From positions 1-64,000 of the forward strand of contig NZ_JAATVU010000003.1 in NCBI RefSeq assembly GCF_013184745.1: a stretch of 64,000 nt of DNA, read 5' to 3'. The position numbers and the translations under genes are program-made. The DNA is from Mangrovicoccus sp. HB161399 (lineage in GTDB: Bacteria; Pseudomonadota; Alphaproteobacteria; Rhodobacterales; Rhodobacteraceae). Below are positions 1 through 8,697 of the stretch, piece after piece (position 1 is the stretch's first letter; each line of letters starts with the position of its first letter). The notes beneath the pieces were generated by a model that was not told where the DNA came from, made no database searches, and worked only from the letters and a program-made list of their open reading frames with translations.

Positions 1-506
1 GGCAGTGAAGTGGCGGCGGGGCTGTCTGCTCATGTGGGGTCCCTCTATCTGGAAGTAATTTAACTCCCAGTCCGGCATCCGGGGGCAAGCTCAGTTCCGT
101 CCTGGTTCACGCAGCGGTCGGGAGCCTCTGGCATGGCATCGGCAGGGCGCGCTCCGGAAAATTCCCCGGCGCGTCTGTGCATTCCGCCCAGCCCGGCATT
201 TCGGGTGCCGCGGTGATCCGGTTTTCCCGGTGGCGGGCAACCCGGATGGCCGAGCGATGCCGGCCGGATTTTTCTACGGCCAGTGCCTGTGCGGTCCGGC
301 GCGGCCACGGCGGATGGCGAAGACCGGCCGATCTTCGCCGCGCTTGCTGCCTGCCGGGCCGCGGGCGATCGCCGCGATCGCGAAGCCAGATGCCAGGCGG
401 TGCACTTGACGGCAATGGCAGCCGCTGGGTGCCTATCCGGGCATCCGGGCATCCGGGCATCCGGGCATCCGGGCATCCGGGCATTCCGCCGTTCGGCTGT
501 CCGCGC
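1..506. other. Gene-free left edge of the window
   Basis: No reading frame here has family-like sequence. The open frames are low-complexity Arg/Ala/Pro/Gly translations typical of GC-rich non-coding DNA, and the one identifiable structure is the 8-bp tandem repeat at 441-480. The interval is the downstream flank of the minus-strand oxidoreductase that ends at 507. Confidence 0.6.
441..480. repeat. 8-bp tandem repeat, five perfect copies
   Basis: The unit GCATCCGG is repeated five times head to tail. Imperfect copies flank it: CTATCCGG just before and GCATTCCG just after. It lies about 26 bp beyond the stop codon of the oxidoreductase gene at 507-1535. Eight is not a multiple of three, so the array reads through all frames. 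No protein role is apparent. Confidence 0.9.
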
Positions 507-1535
507 TCAGAGGGTGACGCGGCGCCCTTCCGTCGCGCTGATCCGTGCGGCGTCCAGCACTGCCAGCACCGCTGTCGCCTCTGCGGCGGTCACGGGCGGC
601 GGCGTGCCGGCCGCGGCGGCCCGGGCGAAGGCCTCGTAATAGCGGACATAGGAGCCCTGCACCGAGGGGACGCGGCGCTCGCCGTCGGCGTTGCGCAGCG
701 TGCCCCAGTGGCATTCCGGCTCGAAGCCCCAGCCCGCCGGGTCCGCCACCGGGCGCTTGCCCGCGAAGATGTCCTGCGCCTGGACGTCGGTGCTTTCGGC
801 GACATAGCTGCCGAGCGCGCCGTAGAGGCGGTAGCCCTTCAGTCGCAGTTTGTTGAGCTTGGAGGCCTCCAGCACTGTCATTGCGCCGCCGGCATGGTGA
901 AGCTGCAGCACGAAGCCTGCATCGGTCGGTCCCTCGGGCAGGGCGGCGATGTCGAAATGGCAGTCGACCGCCTCCACCGGGCCCATCAGATCCAGCGCCT
1001 GGTCGCACAGATGGCTGCCGAGATCGCGCAGCAGCCCGCCGGTCGGGCCGGGCTCCAGCGTCTCGGGCTCGTCGAAATCCATCCGCGAATGGAACCGCCA
1101 GAGCTGGCCCACGCCGCCGCTGCGGGCGACGGCTTTCAGCGTCAGGTAGTCGCTGTCGAAGCGGCGGTTGTGGAAGGCGGCGAGCGTCACGCCGGCCTCC
1201 TGCGCCGCCTGTCCGAGATCGGCAGCCCCGACCGCGTCCGGCGCAAAGGGCTTGTCGGCCACGACATGCAGTCCGGCGGCGACGGCTTCCAGCACCAGCT
1301 CGCGGCGGGTCTCCGGCGGAGTGGTGATGCTGACCGCATCCACCTTGCCCGAGGCGGCCATCTCGGCCAGGCTGGAATAGACAGGAAGGTCCGGGAAATC
1401 GGCGCGGACCCGCGCGATGGTGGCGGGCGCGCGGGCGACGATGCCCGCGAGAGTGCAGCCCTCGGCCGCCTCGATGAAGGGGGCATGGAAATGCCTGCCG
1501 CCGGTTCCGTAGCCGACCACCCCGATCCTGAGCAT
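507..1535 (-). CDS. Gfo/Idh/MocA-family NAD(P)-dependent oxidoreductase
   Basis: A 342-residue cytoplasmic dehydrogenase. The N-terminal Rossmann fold shows GxGxxG-type residues (GYGTGG, 8-13). The family DKP motif (K95-P96) positions the nicotinamide, and the C-terminal dehydrogenase domain carries GGLLRDLGSH with D170, H174 and D177 in the usual substrate/catalytic positions. Members oxidise or reduce sugars, inositols and related polyols; the substrate here cannot be told from sequence. The start at 1535 was chosen because GGAGGAGAC lies just upstream and the Rossmann strand begins at residue 3; an upstream in-frame Met gives a non-family extension. It stands alone, with gene-free DNA on both sides. 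Confidence 0.88.
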   Translation of the reverse strand: MLRIGVVGYGTGGRHFHAPFIEAAEGCTLAGIVARAPATIARVRADFPDLPVYSSLAEMAASGKVDAVSITTPPETRRELVLEAVAAGLHVVADKPFAPDAVGAADLGQAAQEAGVTLAAFHNRRFDSDYLTLKAVARSGGVGQLWRFHSRMDFDEPETLEPGPTGGLLRDLGSHLCDQALDLMGPVEAVDCHFDIAALPEGPTDAGFVLQLHHAGGAMTVLEASKLNKLRLKGYRLYGALGSYVAESTDVQAQDIFAGKRPVADPAGWGFEPECHWGTLRNADGERRVPSVQGSYVRYYEAFARAAAAGTPPPVTAAEATAVLAVLDAARISATEGRRVTL

Positions 1536-1977
1536 GTTCTGTCTCCTCCGTTCCGGTACACCGGAATCACTCGATCTGCCCCGCGCATCGCACCCCCGGG
1601 CGGCGGGGTCATGCACTTTCGTGAGGGAATTCCATCAGTTGCGGCATTCTGCCGGAAGGACCGCCCGCTCGGCCGGATCGTAGCACGATTCACCGGCGGG
1701 AGTGCACCTGTCCTGTCGGCGGCGCGGCTTGGGCGGCTCTCGCGGTTCGGGCCGGACATCCGGCCGATGACCGCTGCCGCGGAGGATTTCGGAGCTTGCC
1801 GCCGGAAGGCCCATGGCCGGCAGGTTGCCGCCATGGGGCGCTGCGTCTGCCCAAGTCCCCGCAACGGAACCCGGCGGGCTGCGTTCCCTGTGCGCCCCGC
1901 CGCCGGGCGGCCTGCAACAGGAATGCCGCGGGGACCCGGGCTGCGATCGCGGCGGTCCGCCCGCTGGCGCGGGTCGG
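1536..1977. other. Gene-free interval, 442 bp
   Basis: This interval lies upstream of the oxidoreductase and downstream of the LysR gene. It is GC-rich, no frame resembles a protein family, and no repeat or strong terminator was found. It should contain the promoter of the oxidoreductase gene, but no clear -35/-10 pair is visible. Confidence 0.5.
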
Positions 1978-2856
1978 TCAGGGCAGGGCCGGGGCGGCAA
2001 GGTGGTCGATCAGCGCGCGGAGCCGCCGCGGCATGGCGCGGGCGGCGGGCCAGACGAGGTGGAACTCGCCGGTCTCGAACGCCTCGTCTTCGAGCACGGG
2101 CACGAGCCGTCCCTCGGCCAGGTCCGCGGCGAGGATGAAATCCGGCAGCCAGGCCACGCCCATCCCCGCGGCGGCCGCGCTGCGCGCACCCTCGATCGAG
2201 GTCACGGACAGGCGCGGCGGGGAGAGGGCGAGGGGCTTGCCGTCCTTTGCCAGCCATCTCTGCAGCCGTCCGGTCGCGGCGAAGCGGAAGCCGATCCGCT
2301 CATGCGCGTCGAGCGTCTCCAGATCCGGCATGCCGCGGCGGGCGAGATAGCCGGGGGCGGCGAAAAGGCCGTGGCGGTAGCTGCCGAAGCGGCGCGTCTT
2401 CAGGCTGCTGTCGCGCAGCGGGCCGTTGCGCAGGCCCAGATCCGCGCCGTCGGCGATCAGGTCCGACATCGCATCGGCGAAGCGGAGGTCCATCGTCACG
2501 CCGGGATGGCGGTCGAGGAAGGCCGCGATCCGCGCATCGACCAGATGATAGCCGACCAGCGGCACGGTCAGCACGATCGGTCCCTCCACCCGTTCGGTCC
2601 TGTCCCGGGCCTCGGCCAGCACTTCGTCCAGCGCCTCCAGTGCAGGGGCGAGGCCGGCCAGCAGCCGCCGCCCTTCCTCGGTCAGTTCCAGCCGCCGGGT
2701 CGTGCGGCGGAACAGCGTCACGCCCAGCTCGTCCTCGAGCCGCTGGATCGCCTTGCCGATGGCAGAGGGTGAGACGCCCAGCCGTCGCGCGGCCGCCGCG
2801 AAGGAGCCCAGCCGGGCGGTCGCGGCAAAGCTTTCGAGAAGGGTCAGGCTCGGCAT
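1978..2856 (-). CDS. LysR-family transcriptional regulator
   Basis: A 292-residue regulator with an N-terminal winged HTH (about 18-37) and the usual LysR continuation through the TLFRRTTRRLELTEEG segment, followed by a periplasmic-binding-protein-like effector domain. It resembles the AaeR/DsdC-like group that regulates adjacent enzymes or exporters. The start at 2856 has GGAG six bases upstream, inside the palindrome ACTCCGGAGT; a start at 2874 would add six residues with a poorer site. It is divergent from the MFS transporter across about 100 bp that contains a perfect palindrome, so the transporter is its likely target. Confidence 0.9.
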   Translation of the reverse strand: MPSLTLLESFAATARLGSFAAAARRLGVSPSAIGKAIQRLEDELGVTLFRRTTRRLELTEEGRRLLAGLAPALEALDEVLAEARDRTERVEGPIVLTVPLVGYHLVDARIAAFLDRHPGVTMDLRFADAMSDLIADGADLGLRNGPLRDSSLKTRRFGSYRHGLFAAPGYLARRGMPDLETLDAHERIGFRFAATGRLQRWLAKDGKPLALSPPRLSVTSIEGARSAAAAGMGVAWLPDFILAADLAEGRLVPVLEDEAFETGEFHLVWPAARAMPRRLRALIDHLAAPALP

Positions 2857-2904
2857 GCCAACTCCGGAGTTCATGTCCGCAATCTTCGGAAAAAATGGAT
2901 TATT

Positions 2905-2916
2905 CAAAACGTTTTG
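2905..2916. promoter_or_regulatory. Perfect 12-bp palindrome, putative LysR operator
   Basis: CAAAACGTTTTG is a perfect inverted repeat in the AT-richest part of the LysR/MFS divergent spacer, about 40 bp before the MFS start and 49 bp before the regulator start. Position and symmetry suggest an operator. Assignment to the adjacent LysR protein is inference. Confidence 0.5.
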
Positions 2917-2955
2917 GAAATGGCCGATCTCCTTCGGGACAGACAGGAGGCCGAC

Positions 2956-4395
2956 ATGAGCCAGACGATCCCGCTTCGTGCCGCCGGGGACAGCCCCGCG
3001 CGGATGATCCTTTCCATATGCCTTGCCGCCGCGGTCCTGCCGATGACCTTTTCCGGCGGCGCGATCGCGACCCCGGCGCTGGGACGCGCCTTCGATGCCT
3101 CGGGGCCGCAGCTGGTCTGGGTGGTCAATGCCTTCATGATGGTGTTCGGCGCGCTGCCGCTGATCGCCGGGGCGCTTGCCGACCGGATTGGCCGCAGGCG
3201 GGTGTTCCGTGCCGGGCTGGCCGGCTTTGCCGCCAGCGGCCTGCTGCTGGCGCTGGCGCCGGGGCTGCTGGCGATCGATTTGCTGCGCGGGCTGCAGGGG
3301 TTGGCCGCTGCGGCGACGCTGGCCGGGGGCACGGCGGTGCTGGCGCAGCTCCCCGGGGAAGAGCGGCGCCGCCGCGCCTTCTCGCTGATCGGGGCGACCT
3401 TCGGGCTGGGGCTGGCGCTCGGCCCGGTGATCGGCAGCTGGGCGCTGGAGGTCGGCGGATGGCGCGGCGTCTTCGCGGTCCCGTCGCTTCTGGCTGCGGC
3501 GTCGCTGGCCATCGGGGCAGGCGCAGTGCCCGAGAGCCGCAGCCCCGCGGCCGCGCCTTTCGACCTGGCGGGGGCGCTGCTTTTCGCGGGAACGCTGTGC
3601 GGCGTGACGGTCTGGGCGGTTTCCGTGCCGGCCTGGGGCGTGCTGTCCGGGGCAAGCCTGCTGCTGGCCTGCGCGACCGCCGCGCTGGCAGCCGCCTTCC
3701 TGCGGCAGGAGCGCCGCTGTCCCGCGCCGCTTTTCGATCTGTCGCTGCTTGCCGATCCGGCATTTCTGGGCGTCCAGGCGCTGCCGGTTGCGACCTGCCT
3801 GGGCTTCGTCTCGCTCCTGGTGATCGTGCCGGTCCAGCTGGTCGGCGCGGGGCATTCCGAGGTGGCGGCCGCGTCGGTGTCGATGGCCCTGTCGGCGCCG
3901 GTCTTCGCTGTCTCGGTGCTGCTGGCCCGGTTCGGCACTGCGAACCGGACCCGGCTGGCGGTCTCCGGGCTGGTGCTGGCGGCGGCGGGGCTGTTCGGGC
4001 TGGGCTTCGCGCCGTTCGACGGCCCGCTCTGGCGGCTGGTGCCGATGCTGGTGCTGATCGGGCTCGGAACCGGCTGTCCCTGGGGGCTGATGGACGGGCT
4101 GGCCGTGGAGATCGCCCCGCGCGAGAAGGCCGGGGCTGCCACCGGGCTGTTCTCGACCGTCCGGGTCGCCTCTGAGGGCATCGTGCTGGCGCTGGTCACC
4201 GCGGCCTATGCCGGGCTGATCGCGTGTCTCGGCAGCGTGCCGCAGGACACGGCGATGGCGGTCGTTTCGGGCGGCGCTGCGCCGGAGGAGCTGCGCGCGG
4301 GCGTCAACGCCGCCTGCCGCTGGCTGTTCTGGGGGCTTGGCGGGCTGACGCTGCTGTCGGCGGCGGTCATCGGCCGGCGCCTTCCCGCAAGCTAG
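2956..4395 (+). CDS. MFS drug/metabolite efflux transporter (DHA2-like)
   Basis: A 479-residue inner-membrane protein of the major facilitator superfamily. Hydrophobic segments run through its whole length in a number and spacing compatible with the 14-helix DHA2 class. The loop 2-3 signature is clear in GALADRIGRRRVF. Proteins of this class export drugs or small metabolites by proton antiport. The start follows a strong ACAGGAGG site. It is divergent from a LysR gene (probable regulator) and convergent with a TetR gene, the two stops being 6 bp apart, so either regulator could act on it. The exported compound is unknown. Confidence 0.88.
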   Translation: MSQTIPLRAAGDSPARMILSICLAAAVLPMTFSGGAIATPALGRAFDASGPQLVWVVNAFMMVFGALPLIAGALADRIGRRRVFRAGLAGFAASGLLLALAPGLLAIDLLRGLQGLAAAATLAGGTAVLAQLPGEERRRRAFSLIGATFGLGLALGPVIGSWALEVGGWRGVFAVPSLLAAASLAIGAGAVPESRSPAAAPFDLAGALLFAGTLCGVTVWAVSVPAWGVLSGASLLLACATAALAAAFLRQERRCPAPLFDLSLLADPAFLGVQALPVATCLGFVSLLVIVPVQLVGAGHSEVAAASVSMALSAPVFAVSVLLARFGTANRTRLAVSGLVLAAAGLFGLGFAPFDGPLWRLVPMLVLIGLGTGCPWGLMDGLAVEIAPREKAGAATGLFSTVRVASEGIVLALVTAAYAGLIACLGSVPQDTAMAVVSGGAAPEELRAGVNAACRWLFWGLGGLTLLSAAVIGRRLPAS

Positions 4396-4401
4396 GCAGG
4401 C

Positions 4402-4956
4402 TCAGGTCGGAGCGTCCGCGGCGGCGTTGGCCGACAGGATGCGCGCGGCCAGCTCCGGATCCGAGACCGCCCGGGCCAGGGTCAGCGCGCCGACCAGCCG
4501 GGCGAGGAAGCGCAGCGCCGCTTCCTCGCCATCCCCTGCCGCCGCCTCGATCTGGCCGACCGTCCGGCGAAGCCCCTCGTCGAAGGCCCGGCGCACCGGA
4601 TCGTCGTGGCGCGGCGCCTCCGCCGCCAGCGCCGCATAGGTGCAGCCCGGACCGCGATGCCCGGCATGCGGATCGGACAAGTACCATTGCGCCACGGCCT
4701 GCAGCGGGTCGTCCCCGGCCCTTGCCAGAACCTCGTCCCAGGCCGCGGCATTGGCGGCCAGCGCCTGCTCGGTGGCCTCGGCCATCAGCGCCTCCTTGCT
4801 GGCGAACTGCTTGTAGAAGGCGCCGTTGGTCAGCCCGGCCGCCTGCATCAGCGCGGCGATGCCGACCCCGTCATAGCCATGCTCGCGGAACTGTTCGCTG
4901 GCGGTCCTGACCACGCGCTCCCGGTTCCGCGCCGCATCCGTCCGGCTCATCCGCAT
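4402..4956 (-). CDS. TetR-family transcriptional regulator
   Basis: A 184-residue repressor. The N-terminal HTH is typical of TetR proteins (about 32-51, including GLTNGAFYKQFASKEAL), followed by an all-helical ligand domain with the conserved GCTYAALAAE-type segment found in AcrR/YcdC-like members. The start at 4956 has AGGAGGG eight bases upstream; a Met two codons in (4950) is possible. It is divergent from the thiolase gene across a 102-bp AT-rich spacer containing a consensus-like promoter, so thiolase control is the first expectation. It is convergent with the MFS exporter, which is a second possible target. Confidence 0.9.
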   Translation of the reverse strand: MRMSRTDAARNRERVVRTASEQFREHGYDGVGIAALMQAAGLTNGAFYKQFASKEALMAEATEQALAANAAAWDEVLARAGDDPLQAVAQWYLSDPHAGHRGPGCTYAALAAEAPRHDDPVRRAFDEGLRRTVGQIEAAAGDGEEAALRFLARLVGALTLARAVSDPELAARILSANAAADAPT

Positions 4957-5006
4957 CTTCCGTCCCTCCTGGCGATGTCATTTGGATTGTAACCGTAATC
5001 TTAATG

Positions 5007-5034
5007 TTGACAACTGGGATGACGATCATAATCT
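5007..5034 (+). promoter_or_regulatory. Sigma70-type promoter before the thiolase gene
   Basis: A consensus TTGACA (5007-5012) is followed after 16 bp by TAATCT (5029-5034), placing transcription start near 5040, about 20 bp before the thiolase ATG. Within the spacer, ATGA-CGA-TCAT (5019-5029) is a short inverted repeat that could be the TetR operator. The AT-rich stretch stands out from its GC-rich surroundings. Confidence 0.55.
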
Positions 5035-5058
5035 AAATTTGGTTTCAGGAGAGCGAAG

Positions 5059-6255
5059 ATGCCAGACAGACGCAACGATCCCGTCGCCGTGCTTGCCGCG
5101 CGGCGCACGCCGTTGGGCGCATTCATGGGGGCGCTGTCCGGCGTCCCGGCCACGGAGCTGGGCGCCGCGGCGATCCGGGCGGCGCTTGCCGATGCCGGGC
5201 TCGGCGGAGCGGAGGTGTCCGAAGTCCTGATGGGCTGCGTCCTGCCCGCCGGGCTCGGCCAGGCACCGGCCCGCCAGGCTGCCCGGGCGGCGGGACTGCC
5301 CGATGCGGCCGGCGCCACGACGGTGAACAAGGTCTGCGGCTCGGGCATGAAGGCCGCGATGCTGGGCCATGACCTGATCCGCGCGGGCAGCGCCGGGATC
5401 GTCGTGGCGGGCGGCATGGAGTCGATGTCCGGCGCGCCTTTCCTTGTTCCCGAGATGCGCGGCGGGCGCAAGGCGGGCAGCGCGGCTCTGCTCGACCACA
5501 TGATGCTGGACGGGCTGGAGGACGCCTATCAGCGCGGCCGCCCGATGGGCGCCTTCGGCGAGGCCACGGCGGCGCGCTACGGCTTCGGCCGCGCCGAGCA
5601 GGACGCCTTCGCCGCGGAGACGCTGGAGCGCGCCCGCGCCGCCGCCGCCTCGGGCGCCTTCGATGCGGAATGCGTTCCGGTCACTGTTGCCGCGCGCAAG
5701 GGACTGGTCACCGTCTCCCGGGACGAGCGTCCGCCGCAAATCGATCCCGGCCGGATTCCGTCCCTGCGCGCGGCTTTCGGCGAGGATGGCACGATCACCG
5801 CCGCCAGTTCCTCGGCCAATGCCGACGGCGCGGCGGCGCTGGTGCTGGCGGACGCGGCCACGGCAGAGGCGCGGGGCCTGCCCGTCATGGCCCGCATCCT
5901 CGGCCACGCCACCCATTCGCAGGAGCCCGAATGGTTCACCACCGCGCCGATCCCGGCGATCCGCAAGCTGCTGGAGCAGGTCGGCTGGCGGGCGGAGGAT
6001 GTGGATCTGTTCGAGATCAACGAGGCGTTCGCCGTCGTCGCGATGGCCGCGGCACGGGAGATCGGCATTCCGCGGGAGAAGCTCAACGCCAATGGCGGCG
6101 CCTGCGCGCTCGGCCATCCGATCGGCGCGACCGGCGCACGGATCATCGTGACGCTGATCCATGCGCTGCGGGCGCGTGGCCTGCGGCGCGGCGTGGCCTG
6201 CCTCTGCATCGGCGGCGGCGAAGCCACCGCCATCGCGCTGGAGCTGGAGGCCTGA
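5059..6255 (+). CDS. Thiolase (acetyl-CoA acetyltransferase)
   Basis: A 398-residue thiolase of standard length for the family. All three catalytic elements are present: nucleophile C93 in NKVCGSGMKA, H353 in GHPIGATGAR, and the second cysteine C383 in CLCIGGGEA. The NEAFA motif is also intact. Such enzymes condense two acetyl-CoA to acetoacetyl-CoA or run in reverse in beta-oxidation and PHB metabolism. No acetoacetyl-CoA reductase or CoA-transferase is nearby, so the pathway is open. The start has AGGAGA upstream and a good promoter. It is a monocistronic target candidate of the divergent TetR regulator. Confidence 0.93.
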   Translation: MPDRRNDPVAVLAARRTPLGAFMGALSGVPATELGAAAIRAALADAGLGGAEVSEVLMGCVLPAGLGQAPARQAARAAGLPDAAGATTVNKVCGSGMKAAMLGHDLIRAGSAGIVVAGGMESMSGAPFLVPEMRGGRKAGSAALLDHMMLDGLEDAYQRGRPMGAFGEATAARYGFGRAEQDAFAAETLERARAAAASGAFDAECVPVTVAARKGLVTVSRDERPPQIDPGRIPSLRAAFGEDGTITAASSSANADGAAALVLADAATAEARGLPVMARILGHATHSQEPEWFTTAPIPAIRKLLEQVGWRAEDVDLFEINEAFAVVAMAAAREIGIPREKLNANGGACALGHPIGATGARIIVTLIHALRARGLRRGVACLCIGGGEATAIALELEA

Positions 6256-6415
6256 GCCGCCGGGACGGCGGTCCGGGTCCGATGCCCCCTGCCGAGACTG
6301 CCATTGCTTCGGCGTGAAGGCCTGGAGCAGCCGCCGTCCGCGGCTGGCGGACCCGTTCCGTCCACCGGACAGGTCCCTGGCAGGGGGAACCGGCTGCCTG
6401 ATGCCGCGCTGCACC

Positions 6416-7606
6416 TCAGCTGCGCGGCACCTCCGCCGCCACCGCGCTGCACAGCACGTCGATTTCCCGTTCCGTCGTGAGATAGGACACGCTGGCGCGC
6501 GCGATCTGGCCGATTCCGCGGGCCGCCATGTCGAGCGGCGTATAGGCCGTGCCGTTGACGCCGATGGCGATGCCGCGCGCGGCCAGCCGCTCGCGGAGCA
6601 GCGCGGGCGCGAGTCCCCCGACTTCGAAGGCCACCAGCCCCGAAAGGTCGCTGTCGCGGTCGTGCAGGGTCACGCCGGGAATGGCGCGCAGCCGCTGCCG
6701 CAGCAGCGCCGCCATCGCGGCCACCCGTGCGTGGATGCGGTCGGGGCCGAGCTCCGCGGCCAGTTCAAGCGCGGCGGCAAGCCCCGCCGTCAGCACGCCC
6801 GACATCTCGCCGCTTTCGAGCAGCCTGGCATCGCGGCGCGGCTGTGCCACGCCGCCGGAAAGCGGTGCGGACTGGATGTCCACCCATGGCGGGGACATCT
6901 CCGCCAGAAGGCCCTGCCGGACATGGAGCAGCGCCGTGCCCCGCGGGCCCCTCAGATGCTTGCGCGCGGTGCCGGCAAGGATGTCGCAGCCGATCCGCGC
7001 CACGTCCACCGGCAGCTGGCCGAGCGCCTGGGCGGCATCGACGGCATAGGGCACGCCGGCCGCGCGGGCAATCCGGCCGATGCCTTCGGCATCGTCGATC
7101 AGCCCGCCATTGCAGGGCAGCCAGGTCAGGCAGATCAGCCGCACCCGGCCGTCGATCCGGTCCTGCAGCGCACAGAGATCCGCCATCCCGCAGGGCCGGA
7201 CCGGGATCTGCTCGATCACGGCGCCGCTGCGCGCGGCCATCAGCTGCAGCGTGGCGAGGTTGCCGCCCCATTCCTGGCGCGAGACGAGGATGCAGTCGCC
7301 GCTGCGGAACGGCGGCAGGGCGGCAACGGCCATTCCCCAGGCCGCCGCGCCGCTGGGTGCGAAGGCGACCTCTTCAGGCGTGCAGCCCAGCAGCCCCGCC
7401 GCCAGTCCGCGGGCGCGCGCCTTCGTCTCTTCGCCCGAGGCTGCGGCCTCCATCGGGCCGCGTTCCGCCTCGAGCGCCATCCGGCCGGACATCGCGTCCA
7501 GCACGCGCTGCGGCGGCAGGCCCGCGCCCGCCTGGTTGAAATGGATGCCGCGCGCGCAGCCCGGCGTCCCGGCGCGCAGCCGGTCGATGTCGAGCGGCCC
7601 GGTCAT
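6416..7606 (-). CDS. Class V aminotransferase-like PLP enzyme
   Basis: A 396-residue fold-type I PLP enzyme related to cysteine desulfurases and isopenicillin-N-epimerase-like proteins. D190 in VDAAQALGQ should contact the pyridine nitrogen, and K216 in AGTARKHLRGPRG is the expected Schiff-base lysine. N-terminal IHFNQAGAGLPP matches the usual substrate-entry segment. The desulfurase active-site loop with its catalytic Cys is not evident, so a lyase, transaminase or epimerase role is more likely. The start at 7606 is the first Met before family-like sequence, but its ribosome site is weak. It is divergent from a GcvA-like LysR gene, which probably regulates it. Confidence 0.82.
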   Translation of the reverse strand: MTGPLDIDRLRAGTPGCARGIHFNQAGAGLPPQRVLDAMSGRMALEAERGPMEAAASGEETKARARGLAAGLLGCTPEEVAFAPSGAAAWGMAVAALPPFRSGDCILVSRQEWGGNLATLQLMAARSGAVIEQIPVRPCGMADLCALQDRIDGRVRLICLTWLPCNGGLIDDAEGIGRIARAAGVPYAVDAAQALGQLPVDVARIGCDILAGTARKHLRGPRGTALLHVRQGLLAEMSPPWVDIQSAPLSGGVAQPRRDARLLESGEMSGVLTAGLAAALELAAELGPDRIHARVAAMAALLRQRLRAIPGVTLHDRDSDLSGLVAFEVGGLAPALLRERLAARGIAIGVNGTAYTPLDMAARGIGQIARASVSYLTTEREIDVLCSAVAAEVPRS

Positions 7607-7803
7607 GGCCGCACGGGCTCCGGAGCGGCGGGCAGGCAGCCGCCCGGCCCGGCAGGTTTCGCGGCAATCGGCATCGGGACCCTCCTGTCTCAGCGCGCCC
7701 AGGATAGCCGCGCCGTCCGGAGGCCTCCAATTCAAACCGCCGGAGTTGCAATCTATCTCGCTAATGCCATGCTGCCCGGGCACCTCTTTGCCGGAGACAT
7801 TCC

Positions 7804-8697
7804 TTGCGCCGTTCGGCCACGCTTCCGCCCCTCGAGTCCCTGCGCGCCTTCCGCGAGACGGCGCGGCTGGGCGGCTTCCGCAAGGCGGGGGACGCGCTCC
7901 TGATCTCGCAGAGCGCGGTCAGCCACCATATCCGGAAGCTGGAGGAGATGCTGGGCAGGCCGCTGTTCCTGCGCCATGCCAAATCGGTGTCTCTGACCGC
8001 GGAGGGCCAGCTGCTGCTGGAGGCCACTGAGCAGGCCTTCGCCGGGCTGGAGGGTGCCGCGGCGCAGATCCGCGGCGCCGATCCCGCCCGGCCTCTCAGG
8101 GTCAGCCTGCTGCCCTCCTTTGCAGCGGCCTGGCTGATCGGACGCCTGGGAGGCTTCCGCGCCGCGCAGCCGGGGGTCGAGGTGCAGCTCGACCCGACCC
8201 TCGATCTTGCCGAGCTGGGACGCGGCGGGGCGGATCTGGCGATCCGCTACGGCGCCCGGCCCGGAGGCGCCGAGGTTCGGCTGCTCTTCGCCGAGCGGCT
8301 CTGCCCGGCGGCAGCGCCGGACTATGCGGCGGACCCGCCGATCCGCAGCCCGCGCGACGTGCTGGCGCATCCGCTGCTCGACAGCCGGGGCAGCCGGGAC
8401 TGGCGGCTCTGGCTGGAGGCGCACGGGCTTGACCCTTCCGGGGCGCAATTCCTGCAGCTCAAGGACTACAATGTCGTGCTGGAGGCCATGGCCGCGGGGC
8501 AGGGCATCGGCATGGCCCGGACCTGCCTGATCGCCAGCCAGATCGCGGCGGGCCGGGTGCGGCCCTGCCTTGCCGGTACGGTGGCGACGGAAGAGGCGGG
8601 GCATTGGGTTCTCCTGCCGGACGGCCCGGCCCGGCATCCGGCCGCAGGGCCCTTCGCCGATTGGCTGATGTCCGAGACCGCTGGCTTGCGCGGCTGA
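7804..8697 (+). CDS. LysR-family regulator, GcvA-like
   Basis: A 297-residue regulator beginning with TTG; GGAGA lies nine bases upstream and no in-frame ATG is available nearby. The opening LPPLESLRAFRETARLGGF and the HTH at about 25-44 (SQSAVSHHIRKLE) are typical of the GcvA/AmpR subgroup, whose members often control amino-acid or beta-lactam genes. The effector domain carries the LRVSLLPSFAAAWL strand and the DLAIRYG motif. It is divergent from the PLP enzyme across a 197-bp spacer. Effector unknown. Confidence 0.9.
   Translation: MRRSATLPPLESLRAFRETARLGGFRKAGDALLISQSAVSHHIRKLEEMLGRPLFLRHAKSVSLTAEGQLLLEATEQAFAGLEGAAAQIRGADPARPLRVSLLPSFAAAWLIGRLGGFRAAQPGVEVQLDPTLDLAELGRGGADLAIRYGARPGGAEVRLLFAERLCPAAAPDYAADPPIRSPRDVLAHPLLDSRGSRDWRLWLEAHGLDPSGAQFLQLKDYNVVLEAMAAGQGIGMARTCLIASQIAAGRVRPCLAGTVATEEAGHWVLLPDGPARHPAAGPFADWLMSETAGLRG

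Noticed and set aside
431-490. CRISPR-like or REP array
   Set aside because: The unit is only 8 bp with no spacers and no dyad symmetry, so it is a simple tandem repeat.
177-2138. A 653-codon plus-strand frame across the first oxidoreductase and its flanks
   Set aside because: It is antisense to the Gfo/Idh/MocA gene, spans the tandem repeat and has biased composition; not a protein family.
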